NCBI RefSeq assembly: GCF_039542035.1
Contig: NZ_BAABHJ010000008.1
Location: forward strand, 558,001-622,000
From: Actinoallomurus liliacearum
GTDB lineage: Bacteria; Actinomycetota; Actinomycetes; Streptosporangiales; Streptosporangiaceae
Direction: 5' to 3'
DNA: 64,000 bases
The position numbers and the translations under genes are program-made. Below the pieces are notes generated by a model, which ran no database searches, was not told the origin of the DNA, and saw nothing but the letters and a program-made list of their open reading frames with translations. The first letter of the stretch is position 1. The number at the start of each line of letters is the position of its first letter. Positions 43,693 to 52,420 of this stretch are shown here, in pieces.

Positions 43693-43932
43693 TCAGCCGT
43701 CAGCCGCGACCCCTTCCACGAAGTAGTCAAGCCCTTCTTCCGGAGGTGGACAACCGAAAACCTCGATAATGCGAGGCCACATTTCGGGCTTGACCTCGTA
43801 GCAGCGGACCATCCACTCGTCATCGCCCCGGTCGAACATGTCTCGGATGCGGACCAGCTGATCGCGAGTGATCGGCAGGGTCGTCCGCGACCACTCGTCT
43901 TCGCCGCCATAGGCAGCGAGCTGCCATCCCAT
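43693..43932 (-). CDS. Small protein, DUF7683-like
   Basis: A 79-residue protein from ATG 43932 with AAGGGAG upstream (the frame continues to 44127 without an RBS). It has LPITRDQLVRIRDMFDRGDDEWMV-type helix followed by YEVKPEMWPRIIEVFG and an acidic C-terminus, resembling small DUF7683/immunity-like proteins. Function unknown. Confidence 0.5.
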   Translation of the reverse strand: MGWQLAAYGGEDEWSRTTLPITRDQLVRIRDMFDRGDDEWMVRCYEVKPEMWPRIIEVFGCPPPEEGLDYFVEGVAADG

Positions 43933-44236
43933 GCGGCGCTCCCTTGCCAGCCCCACCGTCCCAGTGATCTCGAGCGATCGTATGCGGCCGTAATCGTCCG
44001 GCCTGACGGGCACGCTCCCGGTACCCCCAACCCCGTTCGCCATCGAGGCCGCCACCCACGCCGGCTCCGCCTTCGAGGAGGAGTTCGCGGACGCCTGCGA
44101 AGTCGCCTCCCGCAGCATGAAGATCAACGGTCAGTGACGCCGTCTGGCGGAGAACGCTCGGCTCCGGACTGTCCTTCTCGCCCGGTTCATAAGGAACGGG
44201 CGCCGAACTGGCTACGTGACCAAAGGGAGTTTCGAT
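43933..44236. other. Intergenic region with a coding scrap
   Basis: Plus-strand codons about 44012-44137 read like the end of a protein (PFAIEAATHAG ... FEEEFADACEVASRS) without a start; probably a remnant. The proline-rich peptide promoter should lie after it. Confidence 0.3.
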
Positions 44237-44347
44237 ATGCCGAACCCGCCCAAGCCGCCGTACCCGCCCAAGCCGACGAAGCGGCCCACGCCGGTACCGC
44301 CCAAGCCGCCGTACCCGCCCAGGCCGCCGTACCCGCCCACGGTCTGA
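44237..44347 (+). CDS. Orphan proline-rich cationic peptide (36 aa)
   Basis: A 36-codon gene: 20 prolines, six Lys/Arg, no acidic residues, and three copies of PPYPP (residues 7-11, 24-28, 30-34) with two PPKPPYPPK/R blocks. AAAGGGAGT lies 8 nt before the ATG and a strong terminator begins 50 bp after the stop, so it is a complete transcription unit. There is no signal peptide or transmembrane segment. Translation would need EF-P. PRPPYPP resembles PRPPHP cores of insect proline-rich antimicrobial peptides, but this is a short similarity only. It could be a RiPP precursor, an antimicrobial-like peptide or an SH3/profilin-type ligand. Confidence 0.65.
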   Translation: MPNPPKPPYPPKPTKRPTPVPPKPPYPPRPPYPPTV

Positions 44348-44397
44348 GCGGCGCACAAGCCGACCATGCTCCCTCGCGTGGGACGCGGGGACGCCTG

Positions 44398-44437
44398 CCG
44401 CCTCCTTCCGGCCCCTATGCCGGGAGGAGGCGGTTTT
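44398..44437 (+). terminator. Rho-independent terminator of the proline-rich peptide gene
   Basis: A 15-bp stem (44398-44412 with 44419-44433, one G-U) with a CCCTAT loop followed by TTTT. Confidence 0.9.
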
Positions 44438-44847
44438 CCGATGAGGGCTTCCGCCAGGGACCCCGACCTACAACGGCCGGATTCACTTCATCGGCAGGCG
44501 CCGTCTGAAGCCGCAGGTTCCCGCCAACGGTCGCGTCTACCGAGCCGATCCCTCTGGCGGGGCACCGTGCTCACCTACGCCGACGGCCGCATGGTGTTCC
44601 GCACCCGGCGACGCCACTTCATCGTCGACGGTGGCCGGGTTCACGTCTGACCTCACCCCGACAGCACCAACCGCGCCCCACCCGCCAACGCGGGTCAGGG
44701 CGCGGCTTCTTCCTCCCGGTGCGCAGTCGGACTTGCCCCACAGCCCCCAAAGTCGGTGCAGCGCCACTGCGAGCGGCGGCACGTCTCCGCGCCGCATGGC
44801 CGACGCGTCTGGCGCAACGTCCGGAGCATCCGCCTGTCACCGGCGCA

Positions 44848-44910
44848 ACAGGTAACCCACCCATCGATCGGCCGTTCGACCTGCGGCACGGCTGCGCGAC
44901 GCCGCTCCTA
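44848..44910 (+). pseudogene. Possible integrase fragment
   Basis: A frame with PPIDRPFDLRHGCATPLL resembles the catalytic box of actinobacterial tyrosine recombinases (RPYDLRH). No start, no other motif; a scrap at most. Flanking bases 44438-44847 hold no gene I can support. Confidence 0.3.
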
Positions 44911-44930
44911 AGCGGCCCGAGGCCCGGACT

Positions 44931-45026
44931 TCCATCCCACGTCCACCGGCTGAGGGCTCCTTGCAGGGGCGTCCGGCTGCACACAGGCAAAGCCCTGGCG
45001 ACCTGCGCTCGTGGCGGTCACCCTGG
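44931..45026 (+). repeat. Copy A of a 96-bp imperfect direct repeat
   Basis: Shares about three quarters of its bases with 48137-48232, including exact CCACCGGCTGAGGGCT and GGCGACCTG blocks. Confidence 0.7.
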
Positions 45027-45147
45027 AGCGCAACGCCGACCCGGACCGCAGGGCCGGCCCCGACCCAAGGAACGGAAGCGGGGGCGGCAGTTCCCTGAGG
45101 CAACTCGGGGACTGGCTGACGATCGGTTCGAGGCTAGATTGTTCCGC

Positions 45148-45369
45148 GTGGGCGGTAGGGATCACGGCGGTGGCGGCCGGTCTTTCCACACGCCTGCGGA
45201 CTACCGTGATGCGGCGTCCGACCTGGCTGCCGACGTTGCCACGTTGAGTCATCTGGCCCGGTGTCCGTATCCGTTCGTGTGGCAGGAATTGGCCTGCAAC
45301 CCGAGCACACCCGCGGATGTGCTGGGTGAGCTGTGCCCGAAACGCGACAGCACGTGGAACGACAACCGG
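45148..45369 (+). pseudogene. Truncated leucine-rich-variant repeat gene
   Basis: From GTG 45148 the frame reads HTPADYRDAASDLAADVATLSHLARCPYPFVWQELACNPSTPADVLGEL (broken into two helical repeats) and DSTWNDNRL, the start of LRV-type repeat proteins common in actinomycetes. At about 45370 it runs into the tail of a transposase, so the 3' part was lost in a deletion. Confidence 0.6.
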
Positions 45370-46046
45370 CTCAGATCTGGCTGGGCACCACCATGGCCGG
45401 CCAGACCGTGACCGTTTGGGTCAGCGCCACCACCCTGCACGTCTTCCACCGCGACCAGCTCATCAAAACCCATCCGATCACGCTCACGCCCGAAGACCTG
45501 GCCAAGCTGAACACCCGCGGCCGCCCCGGCCGCCCCTCGCCCGCTACCGCCCTGCCGACCGGCCAGCTGCCCGCGAACGTGATGGTGGAGGTCGACCGGC
45601 AGGTCAACAACTGCGGGATGGTCTCCATCGCCGGCAAACAGATCAGCGTCGGCAGTCCGCTGGCCGGCAAACGCGTCACCCTGCGCATCGACACCCAGCT
45701 CATCCACGTCATCGCCGACGGCGTCTTGACCGGCACCCGCCCCAGCCCCCTAACCCAGGAGCAACGCCGGCGCCTGCACGGCGCCCGCCTATCCGGCCCG
45801 GTCCCCGGCCTGCCCACCCGAGTCACCCACGTTCAGCGGGTGGTCTCTAGCAGCGGCTCCCTCATGGCCGCCGGCACCAAGTTCCATATCGGTCACGCTC
45901 ACCGCGGCAAAGCCGTCACCATCGCCCTCGAAGACACCCAGTTCCGCATCCTCCACCAAGGACAAGAACTGGCCACCCACCCCCGCCCCCACACCAAGGA
46001 GGTCACCCACACCCGAGCAAGCGGACACATCGACTACGAAACCTAG
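45366..46046 (+). pseudogene. C-terminal part of an IS481-type transposase
   Basis: About 225 residues in three beta-rich modules: QIWLGTTMAGQTVTVWV, QISVGSPLAGKRVTLRI and FHIGHAHRGKAVTIAL, each followed by a LHVF/IHVI/FRIL strand. This is the tail of IS481-like transposases in actinomycetes; the helix-turn-helix and DDE core are absent. It is a relic, fused to the LRV fragment. The bases 46047-46314 hold nothing recognised. Confidence 0.65.
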
Positions 46047-46314
46047 GATCGGCGGAAAGCATCACCCGACAACGAAACGTCGCCCATCAACCGAGGTTGC
46101 ACAGGCGGGCTGCCCGTCTTGTCGGGTCCCGGTGGATGCTTGTCACCTCAGTCCCACCTGGTGCTCGACGGTACTGCGATCTAGCTGGGGGAGCATCGGT
46201 GTCGGTGGATGGCCCCTGTGGGGTGGTCCATGCGCGTTGCGTGACCATGCCCGCTCGGCACAGTCGGTCCCTGAACAGCGTGCGCAAGCACCGCCACAAA
46301 CAGGGAGATCCTCA

Positions 46315-46716
46315 ATGAGGAATTACGCTCGCATGCCCATCGACACCGTGACCGTCGCCATCTGGGCCGTCGGTGTCGGGAGCGTCGCCATCGCGGGTTT
46401 CGTCGTCAACACGGCCTGCTCCATCGTCGTGAACGGCGATCCCATCAACATCGACAAACTCGTCGCTGTCTGCTTCATCGGCGTCTTTGTCGGCGCTGTC
46501 ATCTCTACAGTGGGCGGCGTCATCATCCGTGCCGCCCTCGGCTACCGCTACGGCTTCCTCGACTACATCGTCGCGGGGAGCAGCGTGCTGGTCGGCACTG
46601 TCATCGGCGGACTCGACTCCGCCCATGCCGTCGGATTCGGCCTCGGCGGTCTGCTGGGACTCACCGTCGGCTTCTGTATCGCCCTCGGTGGCATCCTCGC
46701 CAGCAGGGACGAGTAG
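46315..46716 (+). CDS. Small polytopic membrane protein
   Basis: A 133-residue protein, ATG 46315 with AGGGAG 8 nt upstream. Four hydrophobic helices, with Gly-rich second pair (GSSVLVGTVIGGL, FGLGGLLGLTVGFCIALGG). No family recognised. It is followed by a terminator. Confidence 0.7.
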   Translation: MRNYARMPIDTVTVAIWAVGVGSVAIAGFVVNTACSIVVNGDPINIDKLVAVCFIGVFVGAVISTVGGVIIRAALGYRYGFLDYIVAGSSVLVGTVIGGLDSAHAVGFGLGGLLGLTVGFCIALGGILASRDE

Positions 46717-46805
46717 CCCACCCGCAGGGGCCCGGCACGCGCCAGGCGCCCTGTTCCTCAACGAAATGGGACTAGACGGGGCTGTCCGTCTGGTCCTGGA
46801 TACGT

Positions 46806-46846
46806 CAGAGCCCCCGGTGCCGCGTGTCGGCGGTTCGGGGGCTCTG
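46806..46846. terminator. Bidirectional terminator
   Basis: CAGAGCCCCCG (46806-46816) pairs with CGGGGGCTCTG (46836-46846), between convergent genes, followed by TCGTTT. Confidence 0.85.
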
Positions 46847-46866
46847 GTCGTTTGCTGCGGCTCGGT

Positions 46867-48026
46867 CTAGTCGTCGCTGAGGTAGTGGTGTCCTGGCTTG
46901 GGGTGCATCAGGAAATCGTGGTGTGAGATGTTCCAGGCGTACGCGCCGGCCATCGAAAACGCCACGACATCACCGATGGCAAGGTGCTCGGTCGGGACCT
47001 GGCGGGCGAACACGTCCTTGGGTGTGCAGAGCTGCCCGACCAGGGTGACGGGCTCGTCGTGGACGGCGGAGCCGCTGCCCCCTCGGGGGAGTACGACGAA
47101 CGGGTGGTTGTGCTGCTTGGTGACGGGGGTGCGGATGTCCATGGTCCCGCCGCGGAGCACGGCGTACCACTGGCCGTGGGCCTTCTTGACGTCCAGGACT
47201 TCGGTGACGTACCAGCCGGCGTAGACGCTGACGGCGCGTCCGGGTTCGATCCGCAGGCGCTCGCCTGGTTGGGCCAGGGCGGCGACGTTGCGGGCGTAGC
47301 CGGCCCAGTCGAAGTGGTGGGCGAGGTCGGCGTAGTCGACGGCCATGCCGCCGCCGAGGTTGATCTCCGGATCGGTGACGTCGGCCTTGGCGAGCCAGGG
47401 CCGCGCCCACTCCAGGATTTCGCGGGACTGGTTGACCATCGCCTCGGCGTCCAGCCCGGACGCCAAGTGCGCGTGAATGCCTCGTGGGCGGACGTGCGGG
47501 TTGTCGGTGAGGATGTCGCGGCAGTCCTCGATGAGGTCGGGGTCCATGCCGAACGGTCCGAACATCGCCAGGGCGACGCCGGTCCGGTCCCCTGCCAGGT
47601 TCACCCGGAGCAGGATGTCGACCGGCGGTCCTGCTCGCGCGCCAGTGCGGTAAGGCGGGACAGCTCGTGCGGGGACTCGACGTGAATGCGCTCGACGCCC
47701 AACTCCAGGGCGAGTTTCAGTTCGTCGTCGGTCTTGCCGGGCCCGCCGAAGGCAAGCCGTGCCTCGGGGAGGACCTGGCGGACGTGGGCCAGTTCGCCGC
47801 CTGAGGCGACCTCGATCCCGTCGACGTGCGGAGCGATCGTCCGCAGGATCGGCGCATCGGGGTTGGCCTTGGCGGCGTAAAAGATCTCCGGTGCGCCGGG
47901 GACGGTCAATGCCTGCCTGATGCCGGCGGCGTGGGAGGCAAGCGCATCGAGGTCGTACACAAAGGCGGGCAGCTCGCTCGCGCCGGCCAGGTGTTCGGCG
48001 TGCTTGCGCACGCGTTCGGTGATCAC
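46867..48026 (-). pseudogene. Type III PLP-dependent decarboxylase, frameshifted
   Basis: The N-terminal frame (GTG 48026, AAGGAG upstream) reads the alanine-racemase-fold decarboxylase start, with PLP-lysine in YAAKANPDAPIL, EVASGGEL and LAFGGPGKTDDEL, to codon 141. Then a one-base deletion near 47621-47627 (a CCGCC/GG run) moves the rest (VDILLRVNLAG, LNLGGGMAVDY-like INLGGG, EPGRAVS, GQLCTPKDVF) into another frame that ends at 46867. Joined, it is about 386 residues, the normal length for ornithine/diaminopimelate-type decarboxylases, including ones acting on carrier-bound amino acids. It may be a true frameshift or a sequencing error; everything else is intact. Confidence 0.8.
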
Positions 48027-48136
48027 GCTCTGGTTCTCCTTCGGCGGTCAGGCGAGCGGAAAGTCAGTCTCGATGATCAGGTAATGCGCCGGAGTGACCG
48101 GCTGACCTGGGTCGACGCCCGATCCTTCATCCCGCG

Positions 48137-48232
48137 TATATCCCGCGACCACCGGCTGAGGGCTGCTTTCGGTGGCATACGGCTGCGCACATGCGAAACC
48201 CCGGCGACCTGTGTTGGTGCTGGTCAGCCGGG
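48137..48232 (+). repeat. Copy B of the 96-bp imperfect direct repeat
   Basis: Matches 44931-45026; it ends 20 bp from the 3' end of the tRNA-Arg gene. Its left side also has CCCGCGTATATCCCGCG, echoed at 50777-50793. Confidence 0.7.
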
Positions 48233-48237
48233 GTTTT
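48196..48237. terminator. Hairpin terminator next to tRNA-Arg
   Basis: AAACCCCGGC pairs with GCCGGGGTTT across 21 nt, followed on the plus strand by a further T. It can stop the tRNA transcript coming from the right. Confidence 0.7.
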
Positions 48238-48252
48238 CCTTGATCAGGTGGG

Positions 48253-48325
48253 TGCCCCCGGCAGGATTCGAACCTGCGGCACACGGTTTAGGAAACCGTT
48301 GCTCTATCCCCTGAGCTACGAGGGC
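48253..48325 (-). tRNA. tRNA-Arg (anticodon CCT)
   Basis: Reading 48325 to 48253 gives a 73-nt cloverleaf: acceptor GCCCTCG/CGGGGGC, D arm GCTC, anticodon stem ACGGT/ACCGT around TTCCTAA with CCT, T arm GCAGGTTCGAATCCTGC, discriminator A. The genomic 3' end has CC but not encoded CCA. Genes for rare Arg tRNAs are common integration sites. Confidence 0.95.
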
Positions 48326-49024
48326 TTGACGCTGGTCAGAGCCTAGCGGAGCCGCTGGGCTGTCCGCTGCACGCTGCGATCATTGCACAGATATTGCCCT
48401 TCCCCCGATCGCCCGCCTCCGGCGCCGTCAACGTCGACGTCCAGGATACGGGGTGCCATGCGGGCTGTGAGGCCTCCGCGACCAGGCCGACGACGGCCAG
48501 GCACCGCAGCCTGACTTCGCCGACCGCGACTGGCATCAACTCGGACCACCGGGCTCCGTGCAGCCTTTCTGCACGGGATCAAGGCGGCCCCAAGGGGCCG
48601 CTCGCGCCGCCGACTCGGCGGCCTGGTCGCGCTCCCGCCTGTGGCTCCCGCGCTCCTGGCCAGAAACGCCGGTCGGCTGGCGCGAAAGGCGAGACGAGCC
48701 AGGCCGCTGAACCCCATGAAGTCACCAGGCCGTGCCGGATTTGACACGGGAACCCCTGCGGCGGCTCCCATCAGGCTAAACTGGGCGAGTTGGGAAGCAC
48801 GCCCGATCGCGGGCAAGCGTACGAGCCGCCGCCCCCGTGTTGAATCCGGCGCTCTGTCGGGCGCGTAGCCGCCGCATGTCACCGCTTCCGGCCCCTGTGC
48901 CGTCGGAATCGACTACGCCGTTTTCGACTCGTTGACCCAGGTGACGCAGGAGCCTTCAGCGGGTGGCGCGCTCATACCCGGCAGTGCGTAGAGACCGGGC
49001 ACGAGCGCGTAGTCGGGTTTCCGG
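48326..49024. other. 699-bp gene-free stretch with serial hairpins
   Basis: Contains three consecutive stems: GTGCAG/CTGCAC (48558-48574), GCGGCCCC/GGGGCCGC (48584-48601) and GCCGCC/GGCGGC (48607-48621), and more GC-rich dyads to 48800. Open frames here have no family resemblance. A non-coding RNA is possible. Confidence 0.4.
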
Positions 49025-50278
49025 CTATCTCAGCAGGCACACCGCCCCGGCCGCGACGGCTACCGCTGCCAAGAGGAGCGCGCCCGGCTGGAGGCCGACA
49101 ACGGCCACGAGTGCGCCCGCTACCGGCATGCTGAGGCTCTCCGTTGTGGATTCGGCCGTGGAGATCACACCCGAGACCCGGCCCAATTTCCCCGCGGGGG
49201 CGAGCCGCTGCAAGGTTGTGGCCGCGACCGCGTAGAACACGGTGCCGCAGACACCCCAGGCGAACGCACCGAGGTAGGCAACGAGAACCCACGGCGTGCC
49301 CGTGAACAGCGCCGCCGCCAGCCCGCAGCTGACCGCTCCTGCCGTCAGGAGCCACATTGGCGACCGGGTCTCCGGCACTCGGCGGCGAATGACCGGGAGC
49401 AGCAGCCCAGTCACGACCGCTCCGATCCCGGTCGCTGCCTCGAACCGTGCGAACTGGGACGACGGCTGGTGCAGCACGTGCCGTGTGTAAAGCGGCTCGA
49501 TGACCAGAAACGCCCCGGACGTGAAGATCACCCCCATCCGGGCCAGCGCGATAGCGCGCAGTCCCGGCTCCCGGGCTACTGCGACGGTGCCCGCCGTGGC
49601 GGTGCGGAACCACGACAGCCCATACGCCGGACGCCTGGTGGCCATTGCCCCGGCGTTCCGCGGCTCCTCTGGCAGCGGGAGAACCGGAAGCGGGATGAGG
49701 ACCAGAGCGCCCACCAGGTACATGATGGCGTCGGCGGTGAACGCGATCCGGAATCCCGCGGTGGCCATGAGGACGCTGGCCGCTAGCGGCCCTGCTACCT
49801 GCCCGATCGAGGCGGTGACGCCGAGGAGGGAGTTAGCGGCGAGCAAGTCATCGGACTCGACGATTCGTGTCGGGAGCGCACTGCTGGCGGGGCTGCACAG
49901 TGACCGGGCGGCGCCGCAGGCGAGTGCCATGATGTCCAGGGACGTCAGCGATCCCGAGACGGACATCCCCAGCGACGTGGCGGCGGAGCATGTGTAGCCG
50001 ATGATCAGCATGGTCCGCGGGCCGAACCGGTCGGTTAGACCGCCGGTGAACGCGGTGAGCACTACGGGCGGACCCGACCAGCACAGAGCCGTGAGCGAGA
50101 TGCCCGCCGGGGCGGCGCCGAAATGATAGGCGGCGAATCCCCACAGGACAAGGGACGCCGCCCAGCTGCAGACCCAGCCGGCCGACTGGCCGACCAAGAG
50201 GAGGGCGAAGCGCGGATCACGAAACGAAGGACGAACCGGGTGCACCGGGATACGGCGGCCACCGGAGAAAACAGGCAT
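49025..50278 (-). CDS. MFS exporter, macrolide-efflux-like
   Basis: A 417-residue protein with about 12 helices, ATG 50278. GGLTDRFGPRTMLIIGY in loop 2-3 is the MFS signature A, and SPASSALPTRIVESDDLLAANSLLG lies in loop 4-5, typical of MFS_3 exporters. The ribosome-binding GGAGG lies within a small hairpin followed by eight T residues, which suggests translational or transcriptional attenuation. It is close to a tRNA and lies in the accessory region. Confidence 0.85.
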   Translation of the reverse strand: MPVFSGGRRIPVHPVRPSFRDPRFALLLVGQSAGWVCSWAASLVLWGFAAYHFGAAPAGISLTALCWSGPPVVLTAFTGGLTDRFGPRTMLIIGYTCSAATSLGMSVSGSLTSLDIMALACGAARSLCSPASSALPTRIVESDDLLAANSLLGVTASIGQVAGPLAASVLMATAGFRIAFTADAIMYLVGALVLIPLPVLPLPEEPRNAGAMATRRPAYGLSWFRTATAGTVAVAREPGLRAIALARMGVIFTSGAFLVIEPLYTRHVLHQPSSQFARFEAATGIGAVVTGLLLPVIRRRVPETRSPMWLLTAGAVSCGLAAALFTGTPWVLVAYLGAFAWGVCGTVFYAVAATTLQRLAPAGKLGRVSGVISTAESTTESLSMPVAGALVAVVGLQPGALLLAAVAVAAGAVCLLR

Positions 50279-50302
50279 GAAAAAAAGACCTCCACGCGGA
50301 GC
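50279..50302 (-). promoter_or_regulatory. RBS-sequestering hairpin with T-tract before the MFS gene
   Basis: Read on the minus strand, CTCC-GCGT-GGAG is a 4-bp stem that takes up part of GGAGG and is followed by TCTTTTTTTT just before the ATG, a weak terminator-like attenuator. Confidence 0.4.
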
Positions 50303-50984
50303 TGCGACGATCGAACGCTGCAGCCGCGGCGTCCCGCGCGCGAAGGCCCTGAAGCAACCCGTATACGCCTGCGCTCAGCCTCTCCTATGGGCTGTTGCTC
50401 CAGACTGGGCGGGTGGAAGAAGATCCAGGCTCAGGCGAATCGCGCGGATGACGCGGCGACGTGGATGGCCTTGGTAATTATCGCTGTACCTCCGTGGTCG
50501 GCTCTTACACACCGCAGTATGCGGGCGCCAGACACGCGGCGCAACTTGCGAGGCTCGACACCATCGCAGGGGGTTGGAGGCCGTCCGGCCCGCACCATGG
50601 AGCCCAGGGCACATCGAGGGCACATGACACCGCGATCAAGCACGAAACGATGAGAAACATCAAGATGACCAGCCCCGACCCCAGCGGTGACGGATTTACA
50701 GAAGGTCGGCGTTTTCGCCCTCACCCCCCTCTGACCTCGACAGACGTCGGTAGTCCATCATCCGACAGCGTCATCATCCCGCGAATATCCCGTGGGGCAG
50801 CTCTCTCTATGGTGGTCTTCGGTACGCCTACTCCGGGCGCCGATCGCGCCTTGCACCTACACGATCTGGACCTTCTTGATTCCACTGACCACCTCGGCCT
50901 GCCTCGGCCGCCGTAGGCTGCAGATCCAGAATGACGGCATAGTTCGGGCGATTGATGGTGTGGATGGGAAGACTGCTAAAGCGG
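50303..50984. other. Gene-free stretch, lower GC
   Basis: About 680 bp with mixed GC. A GCTGC/GCAGC dyad lies at 50303-50324. CCCGCGAATATCCCG near 50779 echoes repeat B. I support no gene. Confidence 0.3.
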
Positions 50985-51448
50985 GTGAAGTTGATCCCGT
51001 GGCAGGGGCTACGGCATTCATTGGGTTCTGCGACCGATGTCCCGGCCCTGCTGGCCCGGGTCGCGTGGAGCGACGAGGCGGAATCTGCCCTCGCGTTGGA
51101 TGATCTACGGTTTCGGGTCTGCCGGGATGGCTGGCGGTAGAAGAGGCGACCGCAGCGGTCGTCCCGCTGCTCTGGGAACTGGCGGACGCTCAGCAAGTGC
51201 CTTGCCGTGACAATATCTTGGCGCTGATATCGGAGATCTGGAAAACCCAAGCGTGGAGCAAGGCTGCTGCCGAGACTGCTGGTCGCAGGTCTTCGGCCGG
51301 CGATGCAGCCAAGATGGAGTGGGAACTCCACGCCCATGAAGCGGTCCTTCGCGGTAGAGACGTCGCTGAGCGCCTGACGCGGGACACGGATGTCTGTGTT
51401 GCTGACGCTGCGCGCAACCTGATGACGGCTATCGACGAACGGGCCTGA
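50985..51448 (+). pseudogene. HEAT-repeat protein gene with frameshift
   Basis: From about GTG 50985 one frame reads WQGLRHSLGSATDVPALLARVA and ALALDDLRFRVC, then stops at 51140; from about 51122 the next frame continues EEATAAVVPLLWELADAQQVPCRDNILALISEIW and ends at 51448 with LTRDTDVCVADAARNLM. Both halves belong to the HEAT-repeat protein group with DVPALL and RDNILALI blocks, so a small deletion around the RVC-GW junction has split it. Confidence 0.65.
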
Positions 51449-51804
51449 TTATGGTCTACCGACGTGTCCAGACCGCAGCATCCTCGCTGGACCACGCCCC
51501 ATCTGCGGTCAGGCCCGCGTGGTGGTAATCAACCTGCTCTACCAGCTTGGGAATTAAATGGAGATCGGCCTTCGGCGTTGCTGACCTGGGGTGGCGACAG
51601 ACCGCGAGTGACCCCTGTTCGCCCTTGCTAGTTGCACGCTAATTGCACCCCGGCGAACGCACGCACGCACGCACAGCCGAAGAACTGAAGATTCTGACCA
51701 AACCATGCTGCCCACACCGCGCAGGACCACCTCGCCAAGGCCATTCACGCCCTACAGAATCACAAGGTCTGCGCGTGATGGAAAAGGTTCAGTGTTAACT
51801 TGAC
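51449..51804. other. Gene-free stretch with short repeats
   Basis: Includes a GCAC microsatellite (51657-51674) and a direct repeat TTGCAC-GCTAA-TTGCAC (51632-51648). No gene seen. Confidence 0.35.
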
Positions 51805-52389
51805 TCAGAGCGCGGTTACCTCGTCGTCGGTAAAGCCGGTGGCGGCCTTGAACTCCGCCAATATGTGTTCCGGCGGAAGCGCGGACGGTATCGTAATGAG
51901 GGCGATGTCGTCGCTGCCAATCCACCAGGGCGTTACCAAGGCGACCTCGGCGCCCGACTTCAGCCGCAGCAACAGGGCCTCACGGCCAACGTCCACCTTG
52001 CTGAACCCCCGCTGCAGACGCCCTTGCACGTCGATGTACCAGAGGTGGATGCGGGCGATCGGCCGTGCACTATCGAACCGGTTCCAGTTGGCGATGTCTA
52101 CATAGAGGTAAGGGGGGGCAGGCCAGGGCCGCAGGGCATCGAGACGGTTCTGGACTTTGATCAGAAATTCACGTACAGACGACTCGTCGTGGCGCAGCGG
52201 AATGTCGCCGGTCAATTGGTCGCCTGACCGCAAAGCTTCGGTGAGTGCCGTGCACTCTTCTTCCGGCGTCAGGTCGAACTGGGGACGTTTTATGATCCTT
52301 TGCGCGACACGCTCGACAGCCCCGTCGTCGAGTTGTCTCGAAAACTGAACGTTGTGCAGGATCCCGTTGATGATGGCGCGCCATAGCAT
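51805..52389 (-). CDS. Putative immunity-type protein
   Basis: A 194-residue soluble protein of lower GC than the region. I recognise no family: it has GILHNVQFSRQLDD, an acidic middle (LTPEEECTALTEALRSGDQL), and WWIGSDDIALITIP near the end. It starts 31 nt after the stop of a toxin-like gene on the same strand, the usual order for a toxin and its immunity protein; that role is inference. Confidence 0.5.
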   Translation of the reverse strand: MLWRAIINGILHNVQFSRQLDDGAVERVAQRIIKRPQFDLTPEEECTALTEALRSGDQLTGDIPLRHDESSVREFLIKVQNRLDALRPWPAPPYLYVDIANWNRFDSARPIARIHLWYIDVQGRLQRGFSKVDVGREALLLRLKSGAEVALVTPWWIGSDDIALITIPSALPPEHILAEFKAATGFTDDEVTAL

Positions 52390-52420
52390 TGATTATGCCA
52401 TTCCTTGCTCACTGTTCAGG

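Noticed and set aside
44366..44650. Small plus-strand frame after the proline-rich peptide terminator
   Set aside because: Its second half (LTYADGRMVF) looks coding-like but the start is within the terminator and the first half fits no family; may be a decayed gene, not supported as a CDS.
43273..48252. Second copy of the tRNA-Arg 3' end as an att site
   Set aside because: I looked for GGTTCGAATCCTGC-type duplications on the 3' side of the tRNA and saw none; only the 96-bp repeat pair was found.
50400..50500. Leader peptide for the MFS exporter (minus strand, near GGAGG at about 50490)
   Set aside because: A short frame ending IHVAASSARFA follows a GGAGG, but it has no ATG, GTG or TTG start at proper spacing.
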